Shown here one piece after another: positions 39,941 to 49,576 of a stretch of 64,000 bases of DNA; within the stretch, counting starts at the first letter, position 1, and each line of letters opens with the position of its first letter. Under the pieces are notes generated by a model. It ran no database searches. It had not been told where the DNA came from and saw only the letters and a list, made by a program, of their open reading frames with translations. Both the position numbers and the translations under genes were made by a program. The stretch is from Verrucomicrobiota bacterium (GTDB lineage Bacteria > Verrucomicrobiota > Kiritimatiellia > SS1-B-03-39 > UBA6053), in the NCBI GenBank assembly GCA_020831635.1, contig JAFIGC010000007.1, positions 1-64,000 of the forward strand. The letters run 5' to 3'.

Positions 39941-39967
39941 CGCAAAGGTTTTGTAATTTATCGCAAA
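39941..39967. promoter_or_regulatory. Putative operator of XylR-type pair 3
   Basis: Direct repeat CGCAAA (39941-39946) and CGCAAA (39962-39967), 15 nt between them and 21 bp start to start. The same geometry is present at pairs 4 and 5. Confidence 0.62.
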
Positions 39968-39987
39968 TGATTGTAAGAACTGTTCTC

Positions 39988-41157
39988 ATGCCCGCTTTAA
40001 AACGCATTGCCCTGGTGATGGGCCATTTCCCCTACAATCACAATATCCGCGTGGGGTTGCGAAAATATACCCTTCCCGACAAACCTTGGATCCTGGAGTG
40101 GTTTGGTCCGGGTCTGGATGCCGTTGAACGCCTGAAACACGAGGGGGCCGACGGGGTGATCACCCATATTCAGAGCGCGGAAATGGGCCATGCGCTCCGG
40201 GAATTGGACCTGCCGGTGGTGAATGTGGGCAGCCAGTACCCCGGGGTCTTTCCGGATCAGCTTGTGGACCATTCCGGCGTGGGCCGCATGGCGGCGGCGT
40301 ATTTCGCGGATCGCGGCTTCCGCCGGGTCGCGTTCATCGGTCACCCGAACATGCGGTACTCCAACCTTCGCATGGAGGCCTTTATGGAGGTGGCCTCCCA
40401 AAGGGGCCTGGACATGACTCTGGGGGAAATCCCCGCCCCGTTGTCCTCGGGGGAAGGTTGGGAAACCCCGGGGAAAGTGATGGATCTTCTGGAGGATTGG
40501 TTGGACAGCATCCCTTCTCCCGTGGCCGTTTTTTGCTGCAACGACAATCTGGCCCGCACCTTGATGGACGTCTGTCGCGTCGCGGGACGCCGGATCCCCC
40601 GGGAGGTGGCCATTCTGGGGGTGGACAACGACGATCCCCATGGGCTTCTTTCCTCCGTGGCCCTCTCCAGCGTGGACATCGGGGCGGAGCGCATCGGTTT
40701 CGCGGCCGGAAAAGTCTTGGAGACCCTCATGAAGACCCGCGGAAAAGGAAAAAGCGCCCCCGCGGAATCCCTGTCGCAGTTCCATCCGCCCCTTGGGGTC
40801 GTGACCCGCGCCTCCACCGAAGTCGCGCATGTGCGAGACCCCCGGCTGGCGGCGGCCCTGGAATATCTGCGCCAAAACGCCGGAAAACCGGTGAATATCG
40901 GGGATTTGCCGAAAATCGCCGGCGTATCCCGCAGAGGACTGGAGGGCCTCTTCAAAGAAGAAACCGGATACACGCCCCTGCAATATCTTCACCGCCTCCG
41001 GGTGGACACCGCGAAAAAAGTGCTACTTGAAACGGATTTCCCCATGTCCTGGGTGGCCGAGCGCTGCGGATTCAAAGACGCGGAACAGCTCAGCCGCCTC
41101 TTCCACAAACACGCCGGAATTCCCCCCAGCGAATTCCGCCGGGCCTCCAGAGTTTAG
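39988..41157 (+). CDS. XylR-type (LacI-like sensor plus AraC HTH) regulator, paired with PEP-CTERM protein 3
   Basis: This protein of about 389 residues has a type-I periplasmic-binding-like sensor domain (about 1-270, with RVAFIGHPNMRYSNLRMEAF and VAILGVDNDDPHGLLSSVAL). A C-terminal AraC HTH follows (about 285-385, IAGVSRRGLEGLFKEETGYT and VAERCGFKDAEQLSRLFHKH). This is the XylR/LacI-AraC hybrid layout and lacks an N-terminal LacI HTH. Such proteins sense sugars. I chose the start at 39988 (MPALKRIALVMG), because the operator repeat covers the ATG at 39967; that longer start cannot be excluded. It is divergent from PEP-CTERM gene 3. Confidence 0.92.
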   Translation: MPALKRIALVMGHFPYNHNIRVGLRKYTLPDKPWILEWFGPGLDAVERLKHEGADGVITHIQSAEMGHALRELDLPVVNVGSQYPGVFPDQLVDHSGVGRMAAAYFADRGFRRVAFIGHPNMRYSNLRMEAFMEVASQRGLDMTLGEIPAPLSSGEGWETPGKVMDLLEDWLDSIPSPVAVFCCNDNLARTLMDVCRVAGRRIPREVAILGVDNDDPHGLLSSVALSSVDIGAERIGFAAGKVLETLMKTRGKGKSAPAESLSQFHPPLGVVTRASTEVAHVRDPRLAAALEYLRQNAGKPVNIGDLPKIAGVSRRGLEGLFKEETGYTPLQYLHRLRVDTAKKVLLETDFPMSWVAERCGFKDAEQLSRLFHKHAGIPPSEFRRASRV

Positions 41158-41570
41158 GGCCTGCCGATCTACTGCAACGATATGGCTTGTAACCACTTAA
41201 GGACGCTAAAGGAACGCTTAACTTGATTTTTTTAAGCGTGCATTCAGCGTATTTTAGCGGTTTCAACATCTCTGCAATGAATCGATCTACAGGCCCTTTA
41301 GGATTCTTTAGAAGGAAGATCGTTGCCTTTGCTCCCTTTGCGTGCTTCTGTGTTTTTGAACAGAAGGCCGCGAAGAAAGCGAAGCACTGCAGTGGCTTTG
41401 CTCTGTTCTCTCCTGTTCCCAACCCCTCTTCGGGCGATTTTTCTGATTCCTTTTACAGACTCGTCGATGCTAATCTGCACGAATATTAACCAAAAATGTT
41501 TTTTTATTAGCGTAAGATAAGCGAAGATAAGCGGTTCCCCCATGCATTTTTGAATCAATCGACAGGCCCT
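41158..41570. other. Intergenic region without a supported gene
   Basis: Convergent space between two XylR-type regulators. It holds simple repeats and a purine-rich stretch (GAACAGAAGGCCGCGAAG-like, near 41360) related to short stretches near 37955, 38040 and 46070. The similar repeated texts look like remnants of one dispersed element. No hairpin terminator with a T-run was found. Confidence 0.4.
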
Positions 41571-42725
41571 TTAGGGTCTGCGGGTCTTGCGGCGATATTC
41601 TGAGGGGGTGAGTCGGGTGTGGCGTTTGAACATGACGCACATGTGGGATGCGGAGGGCCAGCCGCATTCGGCGGCGATGTCGGGCGTGTACATATCGGTG
41701 AGTTCCAACAACTCCCGGGCCCGGGCCACCCGCACCCGGGTGATGTGCTCGCCCAAGGTGAAGCCGAAGGCGGTTTTGTAGCGGGTTTCCAAACTGCGGC
41801 GGGACATGTGGGAAAGCCGCACGATCTCCTCAAAACGGATTTCGTCACAGGCGTGCTCGCGGATGAAGGCGTACACCCGGCTCAGATTGGGGTCTTGGGT
41901 GGCCAGGGTGTCGGTGGAGGCGCGCGCCACCACCCGCACTGGCTGGATCCGGTTGTCCGCCGGCGGAACTTTTTCGCCTCGCAACAGGGCATGCAACAGC
42001 TCGGCGCCGCTGTGGCCGATGCGCTCGGTGCCGGGATCGACACTGGAGAGGGCGGGATGGCAGATGCGACACAGCAGGGCCTCGTTGTCGACCCCCAACA
42101 CCGCCAGATCCTCGGGCACCCGGATGTCGGCGGCCAGCGCGGCGTGAACGAATTCAAGGCCGATTCCGTCTCTGGCTGCGAACAGAGCCGCCGGACGAGG
42201 ATCGTCTTGGAACATCTGCTTCAAAATTTTGGCGGGTGGCGTGTCCGTGGGCAGCACTTCGATTTCGCATCCGACCCGTTTTGCGGCGGCTTGATACCCC
42301 TGCAGCCTCGCCAGGGAAAAAGGCCATTGATGGAACCCGGCGAAAAGGAAGCGGTGAAATCCTCGTTTGTGGAGGTGGTCGAATCCCAGGACGCCCACGG
42401 CGGGATTGTCGGCCCGCACACGATGCAGGGCGTCGGCGCCGGGCTGGCGGAGGTCCGCCGCCACAAACACCACCGGCTTTCCCCAGGAAACCAACGCATC
42501 GATGGTGGCGGGATTTCGGCTTTCGCACAGAATCGCATCCGGTGAAAATTCGGACAGCAGCCGATCCAGACCGGGCTCATCACTATTGGGTTCATGCCGC
42601 AACTGCCAACTCGGCTGTTGGTCCGCATAGCCCAAAAACCCCTCAAGGATCCAGCGTCCATATCCCACCGGGTGCATGCCCAGCAGGCCGATTCGGGGAG
42701 CTGAATTTCGTCGGGAAAGGCTCAT
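41571..42725 (-). CDS. XylR-type (LacI-like sensor plus AraC HTH) regulator, paired with PEP-CTERM protein 4
   Basis: This 384-residue regulator has a sensor domain starting RIGLLGMHPVGYGRWILEGF, with FRFLFAG-like and DLAVLGVDNEALLCRICHPA motifs (about 10-265). A C-terminal AraC HTH lies at about 280-380 (IVRLSHMSRRSLETRYKTAF, DIAAECGWPSASHMCVMFKR). A sugar ligand is likely. It is divergent from PEP-CTERM gene 4 and its peptidase partner. The direct repeat operator at 42769-42795 lies 44 nt before its start. Confidence 0.92.
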   Translation of the reverse strand: MSLSRRNSAPRIGLLGMHPVGYGRWILEGFLGYADQQPSWQLRHEPNSDEPGLDRLLSEFSPDAILCESRNPATIDALVSWGKPVVFVAADLRQPGADALHRVRADNPAVGVLGFDHLHKRGFHRFLFAGFHQWPFSLARLQGYQAAAKRVGCEIEVLPTDTPPAKILKQMFQDDPRPAALFAARDGIGLEFVHAALAADIRVPEDLAVLGVDNEALLCRICHPALSSVDPGTERIGHSGAELLHALLRGEKVPPADNRIQPVRVVARASTDTLATQDPNLSRVYAFIREHACDEIRFEEIVRLSHMSRRSLETRYKTAFGFTLGEHITRVRVARARELLELTDMYTPDIAAECGWPSASHMCVMFKRHTRLTPSEYRRKTRRP

Positions 42726-42768
42726 GAGCCTGAATCAACCAGAAGATTCCCTCTCAGTCAACCTGCAT

Positions 42769-42795
42769 TTTGCGTTTTAACAAAATATGTTTGCG
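42769..42795. promoter_or_regulatory. Putative operator of XylR-type pair 4
   Basis: TTTGCG at 42769-42774 and 42790-42795, that is CGCAAA on the minus strand, 15 nt between them and 21 bp start to start. Confidence 0.62.
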
Positions 42796-42900
42796 CTTAA
42801 ACGGATGCATGCCGCCGTCGCTTTTGATACAATGCCAAAATCGAACGAACTCTTTCATGCCTGTTGCATCGTTCATGAATCCCAAAAACGGAGAAAAAAA

Positions 42901-43704
42901 ATGAAAAAACGACTCTTCACCACCACCCTGCTTCTAGGCTTCTGCCTGTCCGCGTCTGCGGATATCATTGTCCAGTACACCTTTGACAACAACCTGAATG
43001 CCACCACCCTTGGCCCCAACATTCAATCCGCCAGCACCTTCGGGGGAAATACTGATGTAGCCCCCACTCATTCCGGATTAGCGGGAATCAACGTGGACGG
43101 CTCCACCTACACGAACTCAGCACCCTTGAACGACGTCGAGAACACGGGCGGGGACGCTGGCCGTGTTTTTGCGCGCACGTTTTCTTCTACTGCCGGCGGC
43201 GATTTTCAATTCTACTATGACTTTTCGCTGACGGTGGAAGACGGGTATTTTCTGAATCTGGATAATGTAACCTTTGATCTGGGATTCCGTGAATTGTCAG
43301 CCAGCGCCATGAAAGTCGAATACAGCACCAGCAGTGATTTCAGCACGGGGGTTGTACAGATCGGAGCCGGTGCGGGTTACAACGCTGAACCTCAGGATTT
43401 TCTGGGCTATGGTACGGATGGAACGTTGGGTGTGACCCAAGCCTCAGGATTCACCAATATCAGTTGGAACCGATACACGAACACGGATAATCTTGCAGGA
43501 AACGAGTCCCTGACCGGGGATGTGTTTTTCAGAATTTGGCTTCGGGGGGGGGAATCCACTAGTGACGGGCGACTAGAAAATGTCTTTTTGGATAACATCA
43601 CCGTGAATGGCGTCACGGTCATCCCCGAACCGGGCACGCTCACCCTAATGATTCTGGGAATGGCCGGGGCGGGCCTCGCGTCTTTCCGGAAGAAACGGGT
43701 CTAA
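42901..43704 (+). CDS. PEP-CTERM sorted extracellular protein 4
   Basis: This protein of about 267 residues has a signal peptide (KKRLFTTTLLLGFCLSASAD). A lectin-like beta-rich domain follows (IIVQYTFDNNLNATTLGPNI ... GDFQFYYDFSLTVEDGYFLN), and the sorting signal is VIPEPGTLTLMILGMAGAGL with basic tail FRKKRV. The start at 42901 follows a GGAG ribosome-binding site by 7 nt; the longer frame from 42787 runs through the operator. It is the first gene of a two-gene operon with the secreted carboxypeptidase-like gene, four bases behind, and is divergent from the regulator at 41571. Confidence 0.92.
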   Translation: MKKRLFTTTLLLGFCLSASADIIVQYTFDNNLNATTLGPNIQSASTFGGNTDVAPTHSGLAGINVDGSTYTNSAPLNDVENTGGDAGRVFARTFSSTAGGDFQFYYDFSLTVEDGYFLNLDNVTFDLGFRELSASAMKVEYSTSSDFSTGVVQIGAGAGYNAEPQDFLGYGTDGTLGVTQASGFTNISWNRYTNTDNLAGNESLTGDVFFRIWLRGGESTSDGRLENVFLDNITVNGVTVIPEPGTLTLMILGMAGAGLASFRKKRV

Positions 43705-43708
43705 TGCA

Positions 43709-46054
43709 ATGAACAAAATCTTTTTATGGATCGGGGCGCTTGCGCCCCTTTCTTTTTTATTTGGAGGAGAACTGATGGTGGATGGAGATTTCGACAACGG
43801 GCGCATTGAAGTGGTGTCCATCGATCAGGAAAACCGGATCATCAGCACCCGGGTGCCGGACGACAACCACACCCAGGACAGCCGCATGCGCTTCTGGCAC
43901 CTGCGGATCACCGGGATGACGCCGGGCGAGCGGGTCACCCTCCGTCACGCCGCCTCGGTCAGCATGCACTACGTGTACAGCTATGACGGCGAGATCTGGC
44001 ACCGGTTTCCCACCCAAGGCGTCAACGAGATCTCCTTTCGCTTCGTACAGCCGACCGTCTATATCGCCCCCAACATTCCCTACCCCTACGGGCGCAGTCT
44101 GGACCTGGCGGCGGAGCTGGCCCCGAATCCACATGTCACCGTGAGCGATTTGGCCACCAGCGAGCAGGGACGGGCGGTGAAGCTGTTTCGCATCACCGAC
44201 GCCTCGGTCCCCGATGACGGCAAACGGGTGGTCTGGATTCAGGGACGGCAGCACGCCTTCGAAAGCCCCTCCAGCTTCATCCCCGAGGGCTTGGCCCGCT
44301 GGATGGCCTCCGACGACCCCGCCGCCGCCGAATTCCGTCAACTGGCCATCGCCTACGTGGTCCCCGTCATGGACGTGGACAACGTGTTTCACGGCATGAG
44401 TGGCAAGGACATGCCCAACGATTTCAACCGGGTTTGGAACCAGGATCCTCCCCACTGGAACGCGGTGGCCGCCGCCAAAACCCTGCTCAATCAACTGCAC
44501 GCCGACGACAACCTGCTCGCCTTCATCGACAGCCACAACCCCTACTACACCCAGGCCCCGCACTGGCATGTGGCTGGAACCGCGGCCAACTGGAACGCGT
44601 TTACCGCCGCATACCTGCAGGGCGTGCAGGAAGCCGGGGCCGCCAACCACGACGCCGCCGTGGCCCAAACCAATGTCGGCACCACCCCCTCGAATCTCGG
44701 GGTCGCCAAAAATTACGCCATCGTTCACTGGAACAATGACGACGACTTCTTCGCGCACACCATGGAAAGCGCCCACCACCGGGACAATCAGGGCCGCTTC
44801 ATGCTCAAAGAGGGATACCTGCAATGGGGCGAGGCCTTGGGACGCGCCTTTTACAAGCTGCTGGGAGGGGAGGAACTCCCGGAAAACATCCCGCCGCGCG
44901 CGGCGTTGGCCCGGGTCGGTACGAACGGCTTTACCGCCGCCGGATCAACCGATCCCGACGGTGAGATCGTCGCTTATCACTGGGATTTTGGCGACGGAAC
45001 CACGGTCACGACTCCCGAACCGGAGGTGGCCCATGATTATGACGCGGACGGCGATTACCACGCCAGTCTGCGGGTGGAAGACAACGACGGCGCCCTCAGT
45101 CCCCGGGTATCCGTGCATGTGCCCGTGGGCGAAATCCAGTCGCCTTTCGTCTGGAGTGCCGAGGCCCAGCAAGGCGGGAGTTCCTGGGCGCATTCAGGCT
45201 GGGAGCCCGGCACCTTCCGCTTGTTGCTGAAGGGCGCGCATGTCACCGGTCATGCGTCGAAAATTTCCCTGACCTTCCGGGGCCGCAGCTCGGGCAGCTA
45301 CACCTTGCGGGGCGTCAGCATCGCCAAAAGGGACGGGGAAAGCCTCAATATCATCAAGGACACTTGGACGGAACTGACCTTCGGCGGCACTTGGGCTGAC
45401 GGGGTGACCCTGCCCGCCGGCGACTGGGCCGCGAGCGACACCGTCGAATTTGACCTTCGCCCGGGCGAGGACCTGTTCCTCACCTTCCGGGCCGACCATT
45501 CCACCCTCTATCTGAATCCCAATCATCCCGAGACCAGCGCTTGGTTTGTGCCCAATGCCGACCATTCCACCCTAAAGCAGTGGGAGGGCCTGAGCATTCC
45601 CGAAACCCGGGGGTTTCTGTATGCGGTGTCCGAAATTCAGGTCAAGGAGCGGCCCACCGACGACGCGGACGGCAACGGCCTGCCCGACGCCTGGGAGCGG
45701 CATTGGTTTGAGGAAAGCGGACAGGACCCCGACGCACCCGCCGGGGATTCCGGCATGACCGTGAAAGACATGTTCATTCTTGGAGGCGATCCCATCGGCG
45801 GAGCGCCGCTGAAACTGACGCTGTCACCTCCGGAAAGCCTCCGATTCCCCACAAAATCCGCGGAAGCGCCCTGGTATGGTGGCCGCGAACGGACCTACCA
45901 AATCGAACGGGCGGAATCCTTGCAAAATACAGAAGAAGACGCTTGGATGGCGTTCGGCGACCCGATCACCGGCACCGACGGGGAAGTGGTGTTGCCCCCG
46001 CCCGAAGATCCCGGATTCTATCGACTGCGGGTGAATTTGCGAGAGATGCATTAG
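43709..46054 (+). CDS. Secreted M14-type zinc carboxypeptidase-like protein with PKD and C-terminal modules
   Basis: This 781-residue exported protein has a signal peptide (IFLWIGALAPLSFLFGGEL). An N-terminal beta domain is at about 25-140. An M14 peptidase domain follows: zinc ligands HAFE (His182, Glu185) and FIDSH (His276), and a catalytic Glu candidate in HTMES (Glu353). A PKD-like domain lies at about 390-475 (FDFGDGTTV-like AYHWDFGDGTTVTTPEPEVA). The C-terminal part has a DDADGNGLPDAWERHWF segment and a module ending YRLRVNLREMH. All zinc-site positions are present. It likely trims peptides outside the cell. It lacks a PEP-CTERM tail and follows PEP-CTERM gene 4 by 4 nt. Its C-terminal pattern resembles that of the giant protein at 54876. 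Confidence 0.87.
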   Translation: MNKIFLWIGALAPLSFLFGGELMVDGDFDNGRIEVVSIDQENRIISTRVPDDNHTQDSRMRFWHLRITGMTPGERVTLRHAASVSMHYVYSYDGEIWHRFPTQGVNEISFRFVQPTVYIAPNIPYPYGRSLDLAAELAPNPHVTVSDLATSEQGRAVKLFRITDASVPDDGKRVVWIQGRQHAFESPSSFIPEGLARWMASDDPAAAEFRQLAIAYVVPVMDVDNVFHGMSGKDMPNDFNRVWNQDPPHWNAVAAAKTLLNQLHADDNLLAFIDSHNPYYTQAPHWHVAGTAANWNAFTAAYLQGVQEAGAANHDAAVAQTNVGTTPSNLGVAKNYAIVHWNNDDDFFAHTMESAHHRDNQGRFMLKEGYLQWGEALGRAFYKLLGGEELPENIPPRAALARVGTNGFTAAGSTDPDGEIVAYHWDFGDGTTVTTPEPEVAHDYDADGDYHASLRVEDNDGALSPRVSVHVPVGEIQSPFVWSAEAQQGGSSWAHSGWEPGTFRLLLKGAHVTGHASKISLTFRGRSSGSYTLRGVSIAKRDGESLNIIKDTWTELTFGGTWADGVTLPAGDWAASDTVEFDLRPGEDLFLTFRADHSTLYLNPNHPETSAWFVPNADHSTLKQWEGLSIPETRGFLYAVSEIQVKERPTDDADGNGLPDAWERHWFEESGQDPDAPAGDSGMTVKDMFILGGDPIGGAPLKLTLSPPESLRFPTKSAEAPWYGGRERTYQIERAESLQNTEEDAWMAFGDPITGTDGEVVLPPPEDPGFYRLRVNLREMH

Positions 46055-46282
46055 CCAATGTTCTGCGCCCTCTGCGTCCTCCTGTTCAAAAATACGGCGG
46101 ATTGGAACGGAGGTCTGGGAATTCATTCCCTCCGATCCTCAACTCAACGGGACGAGCCAGACCCAAAAACCATCCGTGCCCCTCCGTGCCCATCTGTGCC
46201 CATCCGTGGTTGCTTTTTCAAGAGGTCAGGTTCTGTAAGAAAACATTACTCACTTTCCAAGGTTCTGCCCACAACCCCGGCA
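46055..46282. other. Intergenic region between convergent genes
   Basis: No gene is supported. The stretch at 46059-46100 (TCTGCGCCCTCTGCGTCCTC-like, then CTGTTCAAAAATA) is similar to the inverse of bases near 37950-37985. A run of CCGTGCCC/CATCTGTGCCC repeats lies at 46170-46205. Confidence 0.4.
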
Positions 46283-48313
46283 TCAGTGGCCGCTTCCGTA
46301 TTCCCCGCACAGGCCTTCGAGAATCGCGGCGGTGGCCCAGGGATGGTAGGCAAACCAAAGGGTGGAACGCGCTCCACCGACCAGGCGGATGTCCAAGACA
46401 TAGCGTTCCGACTGGCAAAAATACTCCGGGGACCAGCCTTTTTTTCCGAAAAAGAATTCGCCGTCTTTCCGGTTGTAGGTTTGCAGCCCCCAATCCCGCA
46501 TGTCGTGCAGGCGGGTAAGCAGATACGGGTCGTCGGTTTGCCGCCATAAATAGGCGATCTCATCCAGAACACTGTTGGCCATGCAGTGAACCACGGCGTT
46601 GCAGACCGAGGTGATGCATCCGCCACAGGTGGACCACCCGTGCGCGGCATTCAGAGGCTCGCCCCGGACGGCCACGTTGTGGCAGTAAATGAAACTGAAC
46701 AGGTAATCCAAACCCGAACGCAAACGGGAGAGGCGCGCGGCGGAAGGGTCCAACTCATGCAGAATTCGGGCGAGCCGCAGATACGCGAGGATGCCTTCCG
46801 CGTCGGGGGCGTCGGCCACATCCAGCGGGGTTTGCACACACGCCATGCGCCTCACCCCGTTTTCAAAGTAGAATGCTTCCGCCCGTTTGCAGGCGGGAAG
46901 CCAACGGGCGCTGCCGCTCACTTTTGCGTGCGCGGCCATGGCAGCCGCCACCCAGCAACCGGCAAATCCGCTGTACCCCAATCCGCGGCCATCCTCGCCG
47001 CGCCAAAAGCGGGGAAAGCCTCCATCGGACGCTTGGGTGGAACCCACCCGCTCGAGCACGCCCTCCACCCATTCAAGCCAGTCGGTGTGCAAAACGCCTT
47101 CCACCTGTTTTTCCCAGGCATAGGCCTTGAGCACATAAAAGAGGGCTTGGCCAACCAGATACGCGGGATGTTCGACCCCGAGTCCTTCTTCCTTCAGCCA
47201 TGCCGACCACCAGCCCTCATTGGTCCAGCGCCCGTCGATCTTGCAGGCGAAAGGGATTCCGGTTTGGGGATTGATTGCGTTCGCGAGAATATCCTCAAAA
47301 ACGGCCAAGGCCGTGTCGCGAAATTCCGGGCGACCCAGTCGATGGGCCGCCTGCAACAAAGGGAACGCGATCACCGTCCCGTTGGTCCAACTGATCCCGC
47401 CCTCATAAAAGCGGCGGTAGCGTTCTCCTTCCGGATTCCCGGGAATATATTCAAGCGCACCCCCTTCCGCTTTGTCCGCTTCTCCCGTTGCGGGCTCCAT
47501 GGCCACCAGGGCAAAAGTTTTGCGCTCCGGGTCATACGCATCCGCAAGCATGGCCTCGGCGATGTCCGCCACGGCATCGGCGCATTCCGCCCCGCGACGG
47601 GGAGGTTCGTGAAAGCGGTTGTACACCGCCTCCAGAATTTTGCCCAGGGCAAGGGCATCCGCGGAAGGAAAGGCGAAGGCCCAAAAAAGAATCTCCACCT
47701 CCTCGCCGGGCGCCAAGGTGAGGCATTCGACGGGAGCCTCCGCGCCGAGCTCGTAGTCAAAGGGGCTTCGGTAGATCCCGGGCTCTTGCACGTGTCCCAA
47801 GGTGAAGCCCACGGCGGCGCAGGGCGCAACCCCGCAGAAAAACCCGTTGAAGCGGGTCCGGCCCGGAAGCATGGGGGCCACGGTAAGACCGAGAAAAAAT
47901 CCGTCCACATGCATCGCCGCAAGCGGATGGGTCAGCTGGTCCGCACGGGCATGCCACAACGGCGCGTAAGGCGGAGCAACCGGACCGGGACGCAGTCGGG
48001 GAAAGTGTTTTCGCATTGTTTGGGGAACGGGCTGATCGCCCCGATTGCTTCCCATCAAAAACCCCGGCAGAAAAAACCGCGCCTCCGGAACCTGATTTTC
48101 CCGAGAGTGTTTTAGGGCGACACGCGGCACGCCTGTCCAAGGACGGCTCCCCGGATTGTGGACCTGCAGCCGGAAACAGGCGGGATCCCCGGGATGACCT
48201 TTGCCCGTTCCGGACACAAGACGAAAGGAAACCTCTCCGGGTTCCCCCCGGGCACAGCTCACCTGCAGGGGATTGCCATACAGCGACGTTTCGTATAGGG
48301 GCGTGTCTGTCAT
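46283..48313 (-). CDS. Predicted six-hairpin (alpha/alpha barrel) glycosidase-like protein
   Basis: This protein of about 676 residues has no signal peptide and no family I can name. The N-terminal third (about 1-230) is a beta-rich domain. The rest has repeated helical pairs with W-x-N-E-G-W-W-x-A and G-G-F-P-R-F-W-R-G type turns, as in six-hairpin glycoside hydrolases and epimerases (FLRNT-free examples RRFYEGGISWTNGTVIAF, NGWSTCGGC-like HGWSTCGGCITSVCNAVVHC). Acid residues fit a glycosidase but I cannot assign the catalytic pair. The start at 48313 is chosen because the longer frame (48733) covers regulator sequence. It lies 88 nt behind the XylR-type regulator and is probably in its operon. 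Confidence 0.65.
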   Translation of the reverse strand: MTDTPLYETSLYGNPLQVSCARGEPGEVSFRLVSGTGKGHPGDPACFRLQVHNPGSRPWTGVPRVALKHSRENQVPEARFFLPGFLMGSNRGDQPVPQTMRKHFPRLRPGPVAPPYAPLWHARADQLTHPLAAMHVDGFFLGLTVAPMLPGRTRFNGFFCGVAPCAAVGFTLGHVQEPGIYRSPFDYELGAEAPVECLTLAPGEEVEILFWAFAFPSADALALGKILEAVYNRFHEPPRRGAECADAVADIAEAMLADAYDPERKTFALVAMEPATGEADKAEGGALEYIPGNPEGERYRRFYEGGISWTNGTVIAFPLLQAAHRLGRPEFRDTALAVFEDILANAINPQTGIPFACKIDGRWTNEGWWSAWLKEEGLGVEHPAYLVGQALFYVLKAYAWEKQVEGVLHTDWLEWVEGVLERVGSTQASDGGFPRFWRGEDGRGLGYSGFAGCWVAAAMAAHAKVSGSARWLPACKRAEAFYFENGVRRMACVQTPLDVADAPDAEGILAYLRLARILHELDPSAARLSRLRSGLDYLFSFIYCHNVAVRGEPLNAAHGWSTCGGCITSVCNAVVHCMANSVLDEIAYLWRQTDDPYLLTRLHDMRDWGLQTYNRKDGEFFFGKKGWSPEYFCQSERYVLDIRLVGGARSTLWFAYHPWATAAILEGLCGEYGSGH

Positions 48314-48401
48314 GCCTGCAACAATGGAGCGGAAAATTCCATCTGACAAGCATGGAGCTTTCCATGGCCGGAGAAAAGCATAAAACAGGAAATTCCTTCC
48401 A

Positions 48402-49550
48402 TTATCTCCGGGTTTTTCTCCGATATTCGGTGGGGGTTTGTTTGAGGATGTCCTTGAACACCCGGGCCATGCGCTGCGGGGATTGAAACCCGGATTCCGC
48501 CGAGATTTCCTCCATGCCCATGTTGGTGTTGACGAGCAACTCGCAGACCTTTTCCACCCGGGTGCGTTTGATTTCCCACAAAGGTGTATGGCCCAAATAC
48601 TGACGGAAACTTCTTTCCAGCAAACACCGGGAAAGCGGGACCTGCCGGACCACATCCTCCACGGAAATCCGCCCGGCATGGTTCTCGCGGATCCAGCGCA
48701 CCGCTTGGGCCACGCAGGGGTCGGGCACGGCAATCACATCCGTGGACTGGCGTTGCACCACTCCGTGCGGAAAAATCTCTTCCCGATAAGTGCCGGGAAT
48801 CGATTCCCCTTGCATCATTCGTTCCAACAGTCGCGCGGCGGCATGGCCAATCCCCCGCCCGTTGGGGTCGATGCTGGAAAGAGGCGGATGACCCAGAAAG
48901 CACACGCGCTCACGGTTGTTGCAGCCCAGCACCGCCACATCGCCCGGAACCTCCCATCCACTTTCCCGGGCCACATTGCTCACCAGCTGGGCGAGTTCGT
49001 CATCCTCGGTGAAAATTGCGATCGGCTTGGGCAAGCTTCGCATCCAGGCCCGTGTCCTTTCAATCACTTTTTCGTTCTCGGAACGCGTGTCCATAAAAGG
49101 ACGCGCGTCAAACAAACGATCTTTGCGGAAGTCCGGTTCCGCAAAGAGCCGGTCGCGGAACCCGGAGAAGCGTTCCCTTGAAAACGAAAAATTCCGGCCC
49201 AAAAACCCGAACCAATACACGCCCAGTGACAACAAGTGCTCCGCGGCCATGGTTCCCAGTGCCCGGTTGTCCAAGGTCACCGTGGGCAGGCTTCCCTGGA
49301 GTCGGGTCGAGACGTTGACCACCGGAACGCCGAGGGCCTGCAATTCTTGCACGATATCAGGCTCATAGGCATATACCAGAAAGCCGTCCGCACCCGAGCC
49401 CCGGAGCTGTTCCCCCCAGTTTGTCGGGAAATCGTGGCTCCGAACGATCCACGGAGCCCCCTCCGACAAAAAGTGGCCAATCCCCTTGAATAATTCAGGG
49501 GCCATCAAGGCGTTTCCAAACACCACGGAAACTTTTCGGAGCGCGGTCAT
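48402..49550 (-). CDS. XylR-type (LacI-like sensor plus AraC HTH) regulator, paired with PEP-CTERM protein 5
   Basis: This protein of about 382 residues has a type-I periplasmic-binding-like sensor (about 5-270, FGFLGRNFSFSRERFSGFRD, DVAVLGCNNRERVCFLGHPP) and a C-terminal AraC HTH (about 285-380, VVRQVPLSRCLLERSFRQYL, GMEEISAESGFQSPQRMARV). The start at 49550 (MTALRKVSVVFG) is preferred over 49556. It is divergent from PEP-CTERM gene 5 and followed by the glycosidase-like gene, which suggests a sugar-linked module. Confidence 0.92.
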   Translation of the reverse strand: MTALRKVSVVFGNALMAPELFKGIGHFLSEGAPWIVRSHDFPTNWGEQLRGSGADGFLVYAYEPDIVQELQALGVPVVNVSTRLQGSLPTVTLDNRALGTMAAEHLLSLGVYWFGFLGRNFSFSRERFSGFRDRLFAEPDFRKDRLFDARPFMDTRSENEKVIERTRAWMRSLPKPIAIFTEDDELAQLVSNVARESGWEVPGDVAVLGCNNRERVCFLGHPPLSSIDPNGRGIGHAAARLLERMMQGESIPGTYREEIFPHGVVQRQSTDVIAVPDPCVAQAVRWIRENHAGRISVEDVVRQVPLSRCLLERSFRQYLGHTPLWEIKRTRVEKVCELLVNTNMGMEEISAESGFQSPQRMARVFKDILKQTPTEYRRKTRR

Positions 49551-49576
49551 GATCAAGGTTTACCCTGAACGATGTA

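Noticed and set aside
46586-48115. 509-codon plus-strand frame opposite the glycosidase-like gene
   Set aside because: No domain, signal or ribosome-binding site; the minus strand gives the protein-like sequence.
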